64,000 nt of DNA, taken from the NCBI RefSeq assembly GCF_009192765.1, contig NZ_VOHQ01000012.1, positions 32,501 through 96,500 on the forward strand. The letters run 5' to 3'. This DNA is from Agriterribacter humi (lineage in GTDB: Bacteria > Bacteroidota > Bacteroidia > Chitinophagales > Chitinophagaceae). The position numbers and the translations under genes were made by a program. Below, one piece after another: positions 36,702 through 45,013 of this stretch. Position 1 is the stretch's first letter, and the number at the start of each line of letters is the position of its first letter. Below the pieces are notes generated by a model. The model saw nothing but the letters and a program-made list of their open reading frames with translations. It was not told the origin of the DNA and searched no databases.

Positions 36702-36782
36702 GCGTGAAACGACAGACGCGAAACTTAACTTGAGAATCTGACATCTGGCGCGTGCCTGCGGCAGGCAGGTTTCTCTTCTCAC
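36702..36782. repeat. intergenic hairpin element related to the one at 17.8 kb
   Basis: The 263-bp spacer between rsmE and dnaB holds the hairpin TGCCTGC-G-GCAGGCA (36753-36767) followed by TTTCTCTTCTCAC (36770-36782). The latter is 12/13 identical to the right end of the 17.8-kb element. GCGTGAAACG (36702-36711) marks a looser left arm. No ORF or transposase is present. Confidence 0.45.
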
Positions 36783-36825
36783 GTATAAATGAGGCAAAAT
36801 ATTTTACACAACATTATATTATACT

Positions 36826-38388
36826 TTAAAACGGCGCCTCATCATCAAACTGCCCGTCATTCATTTTGCTCCCTTTTTGTATAAACAAGCGGGCGTTATT
36901 ATCTCCATCTTCACCGGGCACAGGTTTCCAGTTGCCTTTGGGTATTCCCATACCGCCAAAATCGTCACTCTCCATCTCTGTAAATTTTTGAATATGTAAT
37001 AAGGCCCTTAGCTTAATGGTTTCGAGAGAGCCGTTACGGTGTTTGGCTATCCGAACATGTGTTTCGCCTTTATTGCTTTCACCAAATTCGTTTGCGGTAA
37101 TATTGTAATATTCCGGGCGGTATAAAAACATTACCATGTCGGCATCCTGCTCAATAGCGCCCGATTCCCTCAGGTCACTCAACTGTGGCATTTTATCTCC
37201 TTCCTTACGCTTTTCAACCTCACGGCTTAACTGGCTCAACGCAATAATAGGTATACCCAGTTCTTTTGCTAACCCTTTCAGGTTCCTTGAAATGGTACTG
37301 ATTTCCTGTTCGCGGTTGGAACTGCGTTTATCGCCCGTACCGCTCATTAACTGTAAATAATCAATAATAACCAGGCTTACATTATGCTTGTTTTTTAAAC
37401 GCCTGCATTTGGCCCTCAATTCAAAAATATTAAGCGCAGGTGTATCATCTATGAAAATGGGGGCATTCTGCAAACGTTGTATACCATTACGGTACAACTG
37501 CTGCATTTCATGTTCTTCCATTTTACCACGGGCAATTTTTTCAAGCCATATTTCACTTTCGGCACTTAAAATACGCTGCACCAATTGTCCGGCGCTCATT
37601 TCAAGACTAAAAAAAGCAATAGGTGTGGGTTTGGTGGCATGAAGGGCGGCATTACGTGCAAGGTTAAGTGCAAAAGCTGTTTTACCTACCGATGGACGGG
37701 CGGCCAAAATAACAAGATCCGTAGGCTGCCATCCGTATGTTATGCGGTCTAAAGAAGGGAACCCGCTTGGTACGCCGGTTATGTCTTCCTGCCGGCTGCG
37801 CATATCCTCTATGCGTTGTATGGTTTTTACCAATACCGTATCAATGCTGTCGAAGTTTTTACGGAGGTGATTATTCGTAATTTCAAAAAGCTTGCTTTCT
37901 GCCTCGTCCAGCAAATCAAATACATCAATGGAGTCTTCATATGCATCGCTGATCACTTCCCCGCTGATACGGATCAGGTCGCGCTGAATGAATTTTTGCA
38001 GTATGATGCGGGAATGGGTTTCTACGTTTGCAGAAGATACTACTGCATTGGTAAGTTTGGTTACATAATATGGGCCGCCTACCAGCTCCAGTTCTTCTTT
38101 GGTTCTTAACTCTTCCACTACCGTAAGCAGGTCAATAGGCATACTTTTCTGTGCCAGGTTTTGCATTGCACGGAAAATACGCTGGTGGGCGTCTACATAA
38201 AAACATTCGGGTTTTAATATTTCAACTACGGCATCAAAAGCAGGTTTCTCCAGCATAATGGCTCCCAACACTGCTTCTTCCAGGTCACGGGCCTGAGGCG
38301 GTACCTTACCATATACCATTGAGCTTAAATCGAGTGAACTTTTTCTGCGGGTTTTACGGTCTTTATTGAGATTAGTAAGATGATCCAT
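36826..38388 (-). CDS. dnaB: replicative DNA helicase
   Basis: A 520-residue hexameric helicase. The N-terminal DnaB domain (AVLGAIMLEKPAFD, residues ~35-140) is followed by a linker and a RecA-like C-terminal domain. That domain has Walker A ARPSVGKTAFALN, Walker B LVIIDYLQLM and the DnaB signature LSQLSREVEKR. It unwinds DNA at the replication fork. There is no intein or insertion. The last ~40 residues are acidic and probably disordered. Confidence 0.97.
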   Translation of the reverse strand: MDHLTNLNKDRKTRRKSSLDLSSMVYGKVPPQARDLEEAVLGAIMLEKPAFDAVVEILKPECFYVDAHQRIFRAMQNLAQKSMPIDLLTVVEELRTKEELELVGGPYYVTKLTNAVVSSANVETHSRIILQKFIQRDLIRISGEVISDAYEDSIDVFDLLDEAESKLFEITNNHLRKNFDSIDTVLVKTIQRIEDMRSRQEDITGVPSGFPSLDRITYGWQPTDLVILAARPSVGKTAFALNLARNAALHATKPTPIAFFSLEMSAGQLVQRILSAESEIWLEKIARGKMEEHEMQQLYRNGIQRLQNAPIFIDDTPALNIFELRAKCRRLKNKHNVSLVIIDYLQLMSGTGDKRSSNREQEISTISRNLKGLAKELGIPIIALSQLSREVEKRKEGDKMPQLSDLRESGAIEQDADMVMFLYRPEYYNITANEFGESNKGETHVRIAKHRNGSLETIKLRALLHIQKFTEMESDDFGGMGIPKGNWKPVPGEDGDNNARLFIQKGSKMNDGQFDDEAPF

Positions 38389-38897
38389 TAAAGTCTTTTA
38401 TATAGGGTGATATATCGTTGTTTGCCTGCCTGCCAACAGTATAATAACCCTTTCCATACAACCTGCATTCTTCACTTTCCCTAATGAGCCAAATTGTAAT
38501 TGATTATGCTGTGCTCCCGTAGATATGACGCTAATGTTAATGCATTATTACCGGAATGTTACCAACTGTGTCAGGAAGGCGAATTTAATACCATTGATTT
38601 TTGATAACCAAATTACAGCTCCACTTTTTTTTATTAATTTATACCAACATGCTTTTACACATGTTGAGTGGGCTTTTCCACCATTATTTTTCATTTATAC
38701 ACAATTTACCGAAAAATTGTTGCCAATAACGGAAATAATACACACCCATTGTGCTAAACAATTCAGTTGGATTTTTTTGGCCGGGCTATTAAAATAACAG
38801 TATGGACTTACAGCCTTTTTCGGCGCCCGCTCAATTTAATTATCTTTGCCACCGCTTTGTTAATTGGTATTGAAATTGAAAAAGAAGTAATCATTAT
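38389..38897. promoter_or_regulatory. 509-bp divergent region between dnaB and pheT, with pheT -7 box
   Basis: TATCTTTG (38841-38848) matches TAnnTTTG 49 bp before the pheT ATG, and TTTT (38817-38820) is 20 bp upstream. The rest is AT-rich. An open frame at 38525-38797 has no recognisable protein features. On the dnaB side nothing matches the -7 consensus exactly. Confidence 0.45.
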
Positions 38898-41327
38898 ATG
38901 ACCATCAGTTACAACTGGCTTTGCGAATACCTTCCGGTAAATATTACACCCGAAAAATTAGCTGTTATATTAACCTCATTAGGACTGGAAGTAGAAAATT
39001 TTGAACAGACCGAACCGGTGAAGGGAGGATTAAAAGGCCTGGTTATAGGGCAGGTACTGGAAACAGAAAAACATCCCAATGCCGATAAACTCCGGTTAAC
39101 CAGGGTAGATACAGGCGCAGAAAAACCTTTACAGATTGTATGCGGCGCGCCAAATGTAGCTGCTGGTCAAAAAGTGGTGGTAGCACCTGTGGGCTCTACT
39201 ATTTACCCATATAAGGCAGATCCGGTTACCATGAAAGCAGCAATAATACGGGGTATAGAAAGCTATGGAATGATTTGCGCTGAAGACGAATTAGGACTTG
39301 GTAACAACCACGATGGCATAATGGTTTTGCCGGATGATGCAATGCCCGGTGCCGCCGCAGCCGATTATTTTAAATTGCAGAGCGACTGGATTTATGAAAT
39401 AGGACTTACCCCTAACCGTATGGATGCCATGAGCCACCTGGGTGTTGCCAAAGATGTATGCGCTTATTTAAGCGTTCATGACAAAAAAAATTACCCGGTT
39501 AAGTACCCATACAGCAACAATTTTAAAAAAGACAGGCAGGGTGATATTATTGAAGTAAAAATAGAAAACAAAACAGCCTGTGAACGCTATAGCGGCGTAC
39601 GCATAGAAAATGTAACCATTAAAGAAAGCCCGGAATGGTTACAACAGCGTATCAGGTCAGTAGGGCTGCGGCCCATCAGCAATATAGTAGATATTACTAA
39701 TTTCATTTTACACGAAACAGGCCAACCCCTGCATGCCTTTGATGCAGACCAGATAAAAGGAAATACTGTAATTGTAAAGAACCTTCCTGAAGGCACCCCC
39801 TTTATCACCTTAGATGAAAAAGAACGAAAGCTCCACGGCGATGACCTGATGATATGTAACGGCAACGGAGAACCCATGTGTTTTGGAGGCGTGTTTGGAG
39901 GCTTACATAGTGGCGTAACCGCCGATACCAAAAATATTTTCTTAGAAAGCGCCTGGTTTAATCCTGTTACCATCCGCAAAACATCCTTCCGCCATAATTT
40001 ACGTACCGATGCAGCCGCTCGTTTCGAAAAGGGAGTAGATATCAGCAATACGGTAACCGTGCTAAAAAGGTCAGCGCTACTGATAAAAGAACTGGCCGGG
40101 GGAGAAATTGCATCGGATATTACAGATGTGTACCCTGCTCCCAAAGAAAAAAAGCAGGTTATTCTTACATATCATTATCTCAAAAAGTTAAGTGGCAAAA
40201 GTTATCACCCCGATACCGTAAAAAAAATACTTACTCATTCAGGCTTTGAGATGATCCAGGAAGATATTGATAAAATAAGGGTGGCGGCCCCTTTCAGCAA
40301 GCCCGATATTGAATTACCTGCAGATATTGTGGAAGAAGTGATGCGCATTGACGGCTATGATAATGTAGATATTCCGGGTAGCATCACCATAAGCCCTTCT
40401 GTAGAGACCATTGCTTACCAAACAGCATTAAAAGAAAAGGTAGCCAATTACCTGGCGGGGAATGGTTTTAATGAAATATTCACCAACTCCATCACCAACA
40501 GTGCCTATTTTGACGATGCCACATTGAATACTTCCGTAAAAATGCTCAACAGCCTGAGCGCTGAATTAAATATTATGCGTCCCTCCATGCTTGAAACAGG
40601 GCTGGAGTGCCTGGTACATAATATTAACCGTAAAAACCATAACCTCCGTTTATTTGAATTTGGGAAAACCTATCATACCAGCGGCGTTGGACAATACGAA
40701 GAAAAGGAGAAATTATGCCTGTATATTACGGGAATGACAAAGGAAGCATCATGGAAAACCAAAGAAGACAAAAGTGATTTTTATTACCTGAAAGGAATTA
40801 CAGAAAGCATTTTGCAGGCTGCAGGACTTACCCTGTACAAGGTTCAGCCGGTCACTGTTAATTACCTGCAATATGGTATACAGGTAATAATTGATAATGA
40901 TATAATTATAAAATTAGGACTGGCAGACGCATCTGCTGTAAAACGTTTTGATATTAAACAACAGGTATGGTATGCTGAACTGGAATGGGAAAAGGTATGT
41001 GATTATGCCTCCCGTCAAAAATCGGGCTATACCGAAATTACGAAATTCCCGGCTGTTCAACGCGACCTTGCAATTGTTGTGGACAAACAGCTTGCCTATG
41101 AAAAGGTGGAGCAGGCTGTTAAAAATACAGGCATACAAAAACTACAGTCCATAAAACTATTTGATGTATTTGAAAGTGATAAACTGGGCGCAGGAAAAAA
41201 GTCTTTTGCAGTAAACTTTACTTTTTTGGACAAAGAAAAAACCCTCACTGACACTGAAATTGATAGCATGATGCAAAAGATCATGCATACCTTTGAGCAG
41301 GAGCTATCGGCAGAAATAAGAAAATAA
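38898..41327 (+). CDS. pheT: phenylalanyl-tRNA synthetase beta subunit
   Basis: An 809-residue protein with all expected parts. There is an N-terminal EMAP-type tRNA-binding domain (~40-150, VIGQVLETEKHPNADKLRL) and the B3/B4 editing module. The B5 domain, catalytic-like core (EVMRIDGYDNVD) and C-terminal ferredoxin-fold anticodon-binding domain (FPAVQRDLAIVVD) follow. It pairs with PheS, which is not in this window. Two cell-division genes follow on the same strand. Confidence 0.97.
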   Translation: MTISYNWLCEYLPVNITPEKLAVILTSLGLEVENFEQTEPVKGGLKGLVIGQVLETEKHPNADKLRLTRVDTGAEKPLQIVCGAPNVAAGQKVVVAPVGSTIYPYKADPVTMKAAIIRGIESYGMICAEDELGLGNNHDGIMVLPDDAMPGAAAADYFKLQSDWIYEIGLTPNRMDAMSHLGVAKDVCAYLSVHDKKNYPVKYPYSNNFKKDRQGDIIEVKIENKTACERYSGVRIENVTIKESPEWLQQRIRSVGLRPISNIVDITNFILHETGQPLHAFDADQIKGNTVIVKNLPEGTPFITLDEKERKLHGDDLMICNGNGEPMCFGGVFGGLHSGVTADTKNIFLESAWFNPVTIRKTSFRHNLRTDAAARFEKGVDISNTVTVLKRSALLIKELAGGEIASDITDVYPAPKEKKQVILTYHYLKKLSGKSYHPDTVKKILTHSGFEMIQEDIDKIRVAAPFSKPDIELPADIVEEVMRIDGYDNVDIPGSITISPSVETIAYQTALKEKVANYLAGNGFNEIFTNSITNSAYFDDATLNTSVKMLNSLSAELNIMRPSMLETGLECLVHNINRKNHNLRLFEFGKTYHTSGVGQYEEKEKLCLYITGMTKEASWKTKEDKSDFYYLKGITESILQAAGLTLYKVQPVTVNYLQYGIQVIIDNDIIIKLGLADASAVKRFDIKQQVWYAELEWEKVCDYASRQKSGYTEITKFPAVQRDLAIVVDKQLAYEKVEQAVKNTGIQKLQSIKLFDVFESDKLGAGKKSFAVNFTFLDKEKTLTDTEIDSMMQKIMHTFEQELSAEIRK

Positions 41328-41351
41328 AATGTATCATATTGTTGTGTTTTT

Positions 41352-41642
41352 ATGAGCCATCTTAACGAAGATATCAGCCGTATAAATGAAAAGTTGCAGT
41401 TATTGCTAAAACAATATTATGCGCTGCAAAAAGAAAATGACAGGTTAAGGGAGGATCTGGAACAAAAAAAGACCGGGGAAAAAGAGATGAAGGAGAAAGC
41501 TGCATGGCTACAACAGCAGGTGGAGATAGCAAAAATCTCCTCAGGACAGGCGGGACAGGAAGTTAAATCTGAACTGGAGAAACGCATCAATACATACATT
41601 AAGGAAATAGATCAATGTATTGCTTTGCTTGCGAATCAATAG
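41352..41642 (+). CDS. ZapB-like coiled-coil protein
   Basis: A 96-residue, almost entirely helical protein with heptad-rich sequence (INEKLQLLLKQYYALQKEND) and no membrane segment. It lies 24 bp after pheT and upstream of zapA, the arrangement known in Bacteroidota for a small coiled-coil division-associated protein. Assignment to ZapB function rests on context and coiled-coil character only. Its stop codon abuts the stop of the convergent gene at 41643. Confidence 0.65.
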   Translation: MSHLNEDISRINEKLQLLLKQYYALQKENDRLREDLEQKKTGEKEMKEKAAWLQQQVEIAKISSGQAGQEVKSELEKRINTYIKEIDQCIALLANQ

Positions 41643-41936
41643 TTAAATTCTTTTTACCAGGCGCATTAACTGCTCCTCTTTTCCACCTGAAAGTTCGAGC
41701 GTATATACACCGTATGGTAAATCATTAAGCCCGTTCCAGCAAAAAGATTTTTGTGCAGGTTCCACTTCGGTTTCGAACATGCTGCAAACTTTTCCTTTAT
41801 CATCCTTAAGCACAGCCCTTAACGAGGAAGCAGTAGCATCACTTAACTCAAAGATCAGCGTATCTATAAATACAAGGGATTTTAGTTTTGCAAGCATCAT
41901 GGAAGGTTTTTCGGTTTTAGATTCAGGGATAATCAT
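41643..41936 (-). CDS. hypothetical protein with sorting-domain-like beta fold
   Basis: A 97-residue protein without signal peptide. Its strands FIDTLIFELSDATASSLRAVL and LPYGVYTLEL resemble the FlgD-Ig/T9SS type A C-terminal fold (compare GVYTLxL). That would be odd for a free-standing cytoplasmic protein. It ends directly against the upstream ZapB-like gene (no gap between stop codons) and starts 94 bp from zapA on the other strand. It could be a detached sorting domain or an unrelated small beta protein. Confidence 0.5.
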   Translation of the reverse strand: MIIPESKTEKPSMMLAKLKSLVFIDTLIFELSDATASSLRAVLKDDKGKVCSMFETEVEPAQKSFCWNGLNDLPYGVYTLELSGGKEEQLMRLVKRI

Positions 41937-42030
41937 TGTATCAATAGTTTGAAATTATTTTTAACATAACGAAAGAAAATCAATTAACTGTTGATAAAGT
42001 GTGAATAAAAATAACATTAATATTCAGCAT

Positions 42031-42318
42031 ATGCAAACACTCATAGCTATCAACATAGGTATTGGCGACAGAACCTACAGAATTAAAGTAGCTCCTGAAG
42101 ATGAAGAACAGGTAAGAAAAACCATCAAAATCATTAATGATAAGATCATAGAATATAAAACTGAGTTTGCCGGTAAGGATATGCAGGACTATGTATCTAT
42201 GGTATTGCTGTGGTATGCAACCCAGCTACAGAGCGGGAAATCAACGGTTTTGGAAAAGAACCTTACAGAAGCGCTCGCAAAAATGGAAGGACAACTGAAT
42301 AAAACACTTGGACTGTAA
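42031..42318 (+). CDS. zapA: cell-division protein ZapA
   Basis: A 95-residue protein matching ZapA. It has the N-terminal strand-helix part (AINIGIGDRTYRIKV, then EEQVRKTIKIINDKI) and a C-terminal coiled coil. ZapA bundles FtsZ filaments at mid-cell. ATG 42031 is preferred over an in-frame GTG at 42001, because family members begin near this point. It follows the ZapB-like gene with an opposite-strand gene between. Confidence 0.85.
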   Translation: MQTLIAINIGIGDRTYRIKVAPEDEEQVRKTIKIINDKIIEYKTEFAGKDMQDYVSMVLLWYATQLQSGKSTVLEKNLTEALAKMEGQLNKTLGL

Positions 42319-42421
42319 GCCACCTGCCCGAAGGAATACGTCATTACTGACTGGCTTCCATTTTAACAGGAATTACTGTCTATAAGGCTTTGTTTATTTT
42401 ATCAAACATCAAACAAAAAAT

Positions 42422-42895
42422 CTATCCCGACATGATAAAATCAGCCAAAAGCTTCATCCGGAAATAAAGATTGCTCATCATAAGCGTGATATTATTTTTT
42501 ACTTCTTTTATTGAGCCGCTATTCAATCTTTTAATATTCCTGAGCTCAATTATTTTTTCATCAATCTTATCCGCCAGTTTTTCGGCATTCCAGCCGATGT
42601 ATTTTTTGTTTCTTTCATCATGTATATGATGCATTTCAATTTTACCGGGGTTCAGTTTTTTAAAAGTGAAATTATTCTTTACCGCATCCTGGAAGGCATC
42701 ATTACTGAGCAGATCAATAATAGTGTCATAAGATGAATTGTTCAGGAATCCATTGCTAAAAACGTTGAGGTTATTACGCAACTCTTTTATGAGTTGCTTT
42801 TTATGAATATTATTGGTTTGCGCCTTTTTATTGAGAAAGGCAATGAGATCACGCAGGGGTGTAATGCCAGATTTAAGCCATTCCATTTCCATCAA
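42422..42895 (-). CDS. hypothetical helical protein
   Basis: A 157-residue soluble protein, mostly helical and Lys/Asn-rich (LIAFLNKKAQTNNIHKKQ, KLADKIDEKIIELRNIKRL). It has an unusual His-rich segment EMHHIHDERNKKYIGW near residue 90. No domain is recognised. Lower-GC, Asn/Lys-heavy codon use could reflect drift or transfer, but the gene has a normal ATG and no frameshift. It is convergent with zapA. Confidence 0.55.
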   Translation of the reverse strand: MMEMEWLKSGITPLRDLIAFLNKKAQTNNIHKKQLIKELRNNLNVFSNGFLNNSSYDTIIDLLSNDAFQDAVKNNFTFKKLNPGKIEMHHIHDERNKKYIGWNAEKLADKIDEKIIELRNIKRLNSGSIKEVKNNITLMMSNLYFRMKLLADFIMSG

Positions 42896-42996
42896 CTAAA
42901 ATTAATCGTTTTCACTAAATATTCATCTCCGGCATCACCCTAATGGATAGAAAGAAAGATGCAAACCATTACAACGATTCAAATACCTGTCAGCAG

Positions 42997-43512
42997 TTAA
43001 GGGGTAACAGAGTGGATCAACTGCCCGTTTGAATCATACTCGTCAGTTGAAATCAACATTCCTTCTGCGGAATAATTCTTCCAGGTTCCTGAAAAAAGCC
43101 CTTTATCATATACACCCTTACTCTTTATGCGTCCATCTTCATAATAGTAAATAGCCTGACCATCAAACCGTCCCTGGCTATCGGGCAACAACTTTGCCTT
43201 TAACTGCCCGTTCGTATAATACTCTGCATAGGCCGTACGAACATTTTTATGAAATTGCACAAACCCCGTTATACGACCGGCAGTATCTTTCATTATTTTT
43301 GAAACAATGCTGTCGCCTCCCGTATAATATTGTTCAGCGCTATAAAATTCCCCCGCTCCTATTGTCCTTGTGAAGCCTGTGTCGCTGTTGCGGCGTATGG
43401 AATCAAAGAATGCGGTATCCACTTTAATGATCTGTACGACTGCGTCCTTTTTTGTGCCTTTACAGGCAATACCCATGATCACTATTGCAGCAATGGACAT
43501 AAAAATTCTCAT
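42997..43512 (-). CDS. MORN-type (YwqK-like) repeat lipoprotein
   Basis: A 171-residue protein with a lipoprotein signal ending IMGIAC. The C-terminal half holds MORN_2/YwqK-type repeats: YAEYYTNGQLKAKLL, IYYYEDGRIKSKGVYDKG and WKNYSAEGMLISTDEYDSNG. Such repeats are often mis-annotated as toxin-antitoxin antitoxins; a surface or periplasmic structural role is as likely. ATG 43512 is chosen because the lipobox would otherwise be buried behind ~40 residues that overlap the neighbouring gene. Confidence 0.75.
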   Translation of the reverse strand: MRIFMSIAAIVIMGIACKGTKKDAVVQIIKVDTAFFDSIRRNSDTGFTRTIGAGEFYSAEQYYTGGDSIVSKIMKDTAGRITGFVQFHKNVRTAYAEYYTNGQLKAKLLPDSQGRFDGQAIYYYEDGRIKSKGVYDKGLFSGTWKNYSAEGMLISTDEYDSNGQLIHSVTP

Positions 43513-43524
43513 AAATAAAAGTAT

Positions 43525-43552
43525 AAAAAAGCAGCCCCATAAAAGGCTGCTT
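43525..43552 (-). terminator. intrinsic terminator of the beta-helix lipoprotein gene
   Basis: AAGCAGCC (43529-43536) pairs with GGCTGCTT (43545-43552). On the minus strand six T follow. It lies 24 bp past the stop at 43577, between that gene and the MORN lipoprotein. Confidence 0.65.
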
Positions 43553-43576
43553 ATCATTAGCGGTAAGGTTTTAATT

Positions 43577-44977
43577 TTAATTGACAAAAGAAGTCCAGCC
43601 TTTCCACCAGTCGCCTTCGGGTGTGCCCGCAACACCTACAGCACCCCGGAATGTAACAGGAGTAAATCCGGTTGCTATCTTAGCATGCGTGAAGCTGGCA
43701 GCATTCAGCAAGGGCGAGCCGGCCTGCGGGGTAAAATCGGGGTTTGAATAATTAAATACGTCGGCCAGTTTTACTTCAGCATTTTCAGCCAATATCGCAT
43801 TATCATGGGCAGTGGTACCAAACCAGTTGGCAACATCCGTATTTGTCCACCCCGTTGCTGTTCCCGTATTATCGGCAAATTTGGTGGGCGTTGCACAGCC
43901 CGCTATGGTTGTATTTTGCACTACCAGTTTGCCTGCCGTAATGTTACCCTGAACAGGTGTTCCTTTACTGGCATCAATCAGCAATCCTGTAGGCCAACCC
44001 ATTATCACAGAATTGAAAATAGAAGTACTGGTATTCCTTCTCAATTGTGCTGCTGCATTATATAAACTATTACCAATATTAGTTGTTTTCTCTCGGGGGC
44101 CTATAGCCGTTATATTGCTGAATACCGGCGCCGTTTGAGGAGTTAAATCACTGCCATTGGCATCGTTATCACTTTCAAATGCTTCCACTTTTGAAATGTC
44201 GGCACGCGATGAATCTCTTAATACAATGCCAAACTGCACATTACCCCGGTACCCATTATCGCTGTCAAAATCATCATCCAAAGTTTTATAGGCAATTAAA
44301 TGACTGCAGTTTACCGCACCGCCAAACCATTCAAATGCATCGTCTAATGCGTAGCTCACCTGCACATAATCAATAGTAGTACCATTGCCTACCCCACCTA
44401 ATGTTAATGAATTCAATTCTTTGTCGGGCAAAAAAGCGTATCCTGCATATTCTATGCGCACATATTGCAGCGATCCTGAATTATCCGCGTCATCGGCACC
44501 GCCATACAATCCCAATCCATCTGCGTTGTTAACGCCACCTTCGATTTCACCAATACCTGCAGCGCCATTAAAGGAATTGTTGGTTTTTGCACGTCCCAGC
44601 ATTACAATACCACCCCAGTCGCCCGAAGAAGGTGTTGCAGCATCCGATGTAAACACAATAGGCTTTTCTTTTGTTCCGTTAGCGATTAGTTTAGTGCCGC
44701 GGGTAATGATCAATGCGCCGCGGGTAGATCTTTCTCCTTCTACCCTTGCGCCTGCTTCAATCGTTAATGTAGCGCCATCAACCACATATACTATTCCCCT
44801 CAGTTTATATGTTGTTCCTTCTTTCAGGGTTCTGTCTGCGTTAATCTTACCCGAAAGAATAGTAGTTTCTCCCGGTGTACCACCATCATCTCCTTTAATG
44901 CTACCGTCAACTTCAATTTTACGGCAACCGGCAGTTATCAGTACTCCCAGAACTGCAAATGCTAATATCTTTTTCAT
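43577..44977 (-). CDS. right-handed beta-helix-type surface lipoprotein
   Basis: A 466-residue lipoprotein with lipobox ITAGC (Cys ~18). Its strand pattern suggests a parallel beta-helix: DGATLTIEAGARVEG, GALIITRGTKLIANG, KPIVFTSDA, then LRRNTSTSIFNSVIMGWP. Proteins of this type are common beside CarboxypepD_reg TonB receptors in Bacteroidota and may act as the surface ligand-binding partner in place of SusD. It starts 36 bp after the receptor stop, so they are one unit. The ligand is unknown. The nearby phosphate transporter hints at a phosphorus compound but proves nothing. Confidence 0.75.
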   Translation of the reverse strand: MKKILAFAVLGVLITAGCRKIEVDGSIKGDDGGTPGETTILSGKINADRTLKEGTTYKLRGIVYVVDGATLTIEAGARVEGERSTRGALIITRGTKLIANGTKEKPIVFTSDAATPSSGDWGGIVMLGRAKTNNSFNGAAGIGEIEGGVNNADGLGLYGGADDADNSGSLQYVRIEYAGYAFLPDKELNSLTLGGVGNGTTIDYVQVSYALDDAFEWFGGAVNCSHLIAYKTLDDDFDSDNGYRGNVQFGIVLRDSSRADISKVEAFESDNDANGSDLTPQTAPVFSNITAIGPREKTTNIGNSLYNAAAQLRRNTSTSIFNSVIMGWPTGLLIDASKGTPVQGNITAGKLVVQNTTIAGCATPTKFADNTGTATGWTNTDVANWFGTTAHDNAILAENAEVKLADVFNYSNPDFTPQAGSPLLNAASFTHAKIATGFTPVTFRGAVGVAGTPEGDWWKGWTSFVN

Positions 44978-45013
44978 AATCCTTTATTTATTGATTTTTA
45001 TAATGTGCAATTT

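Noticed and set aside
38525-38797. 90-codon plus-strand open frame between dnaB and pheT
   Set aside because: Composition is unlike real proteins of the window, it lies in the AT-rich divergent promoter region, and no family is recognised.
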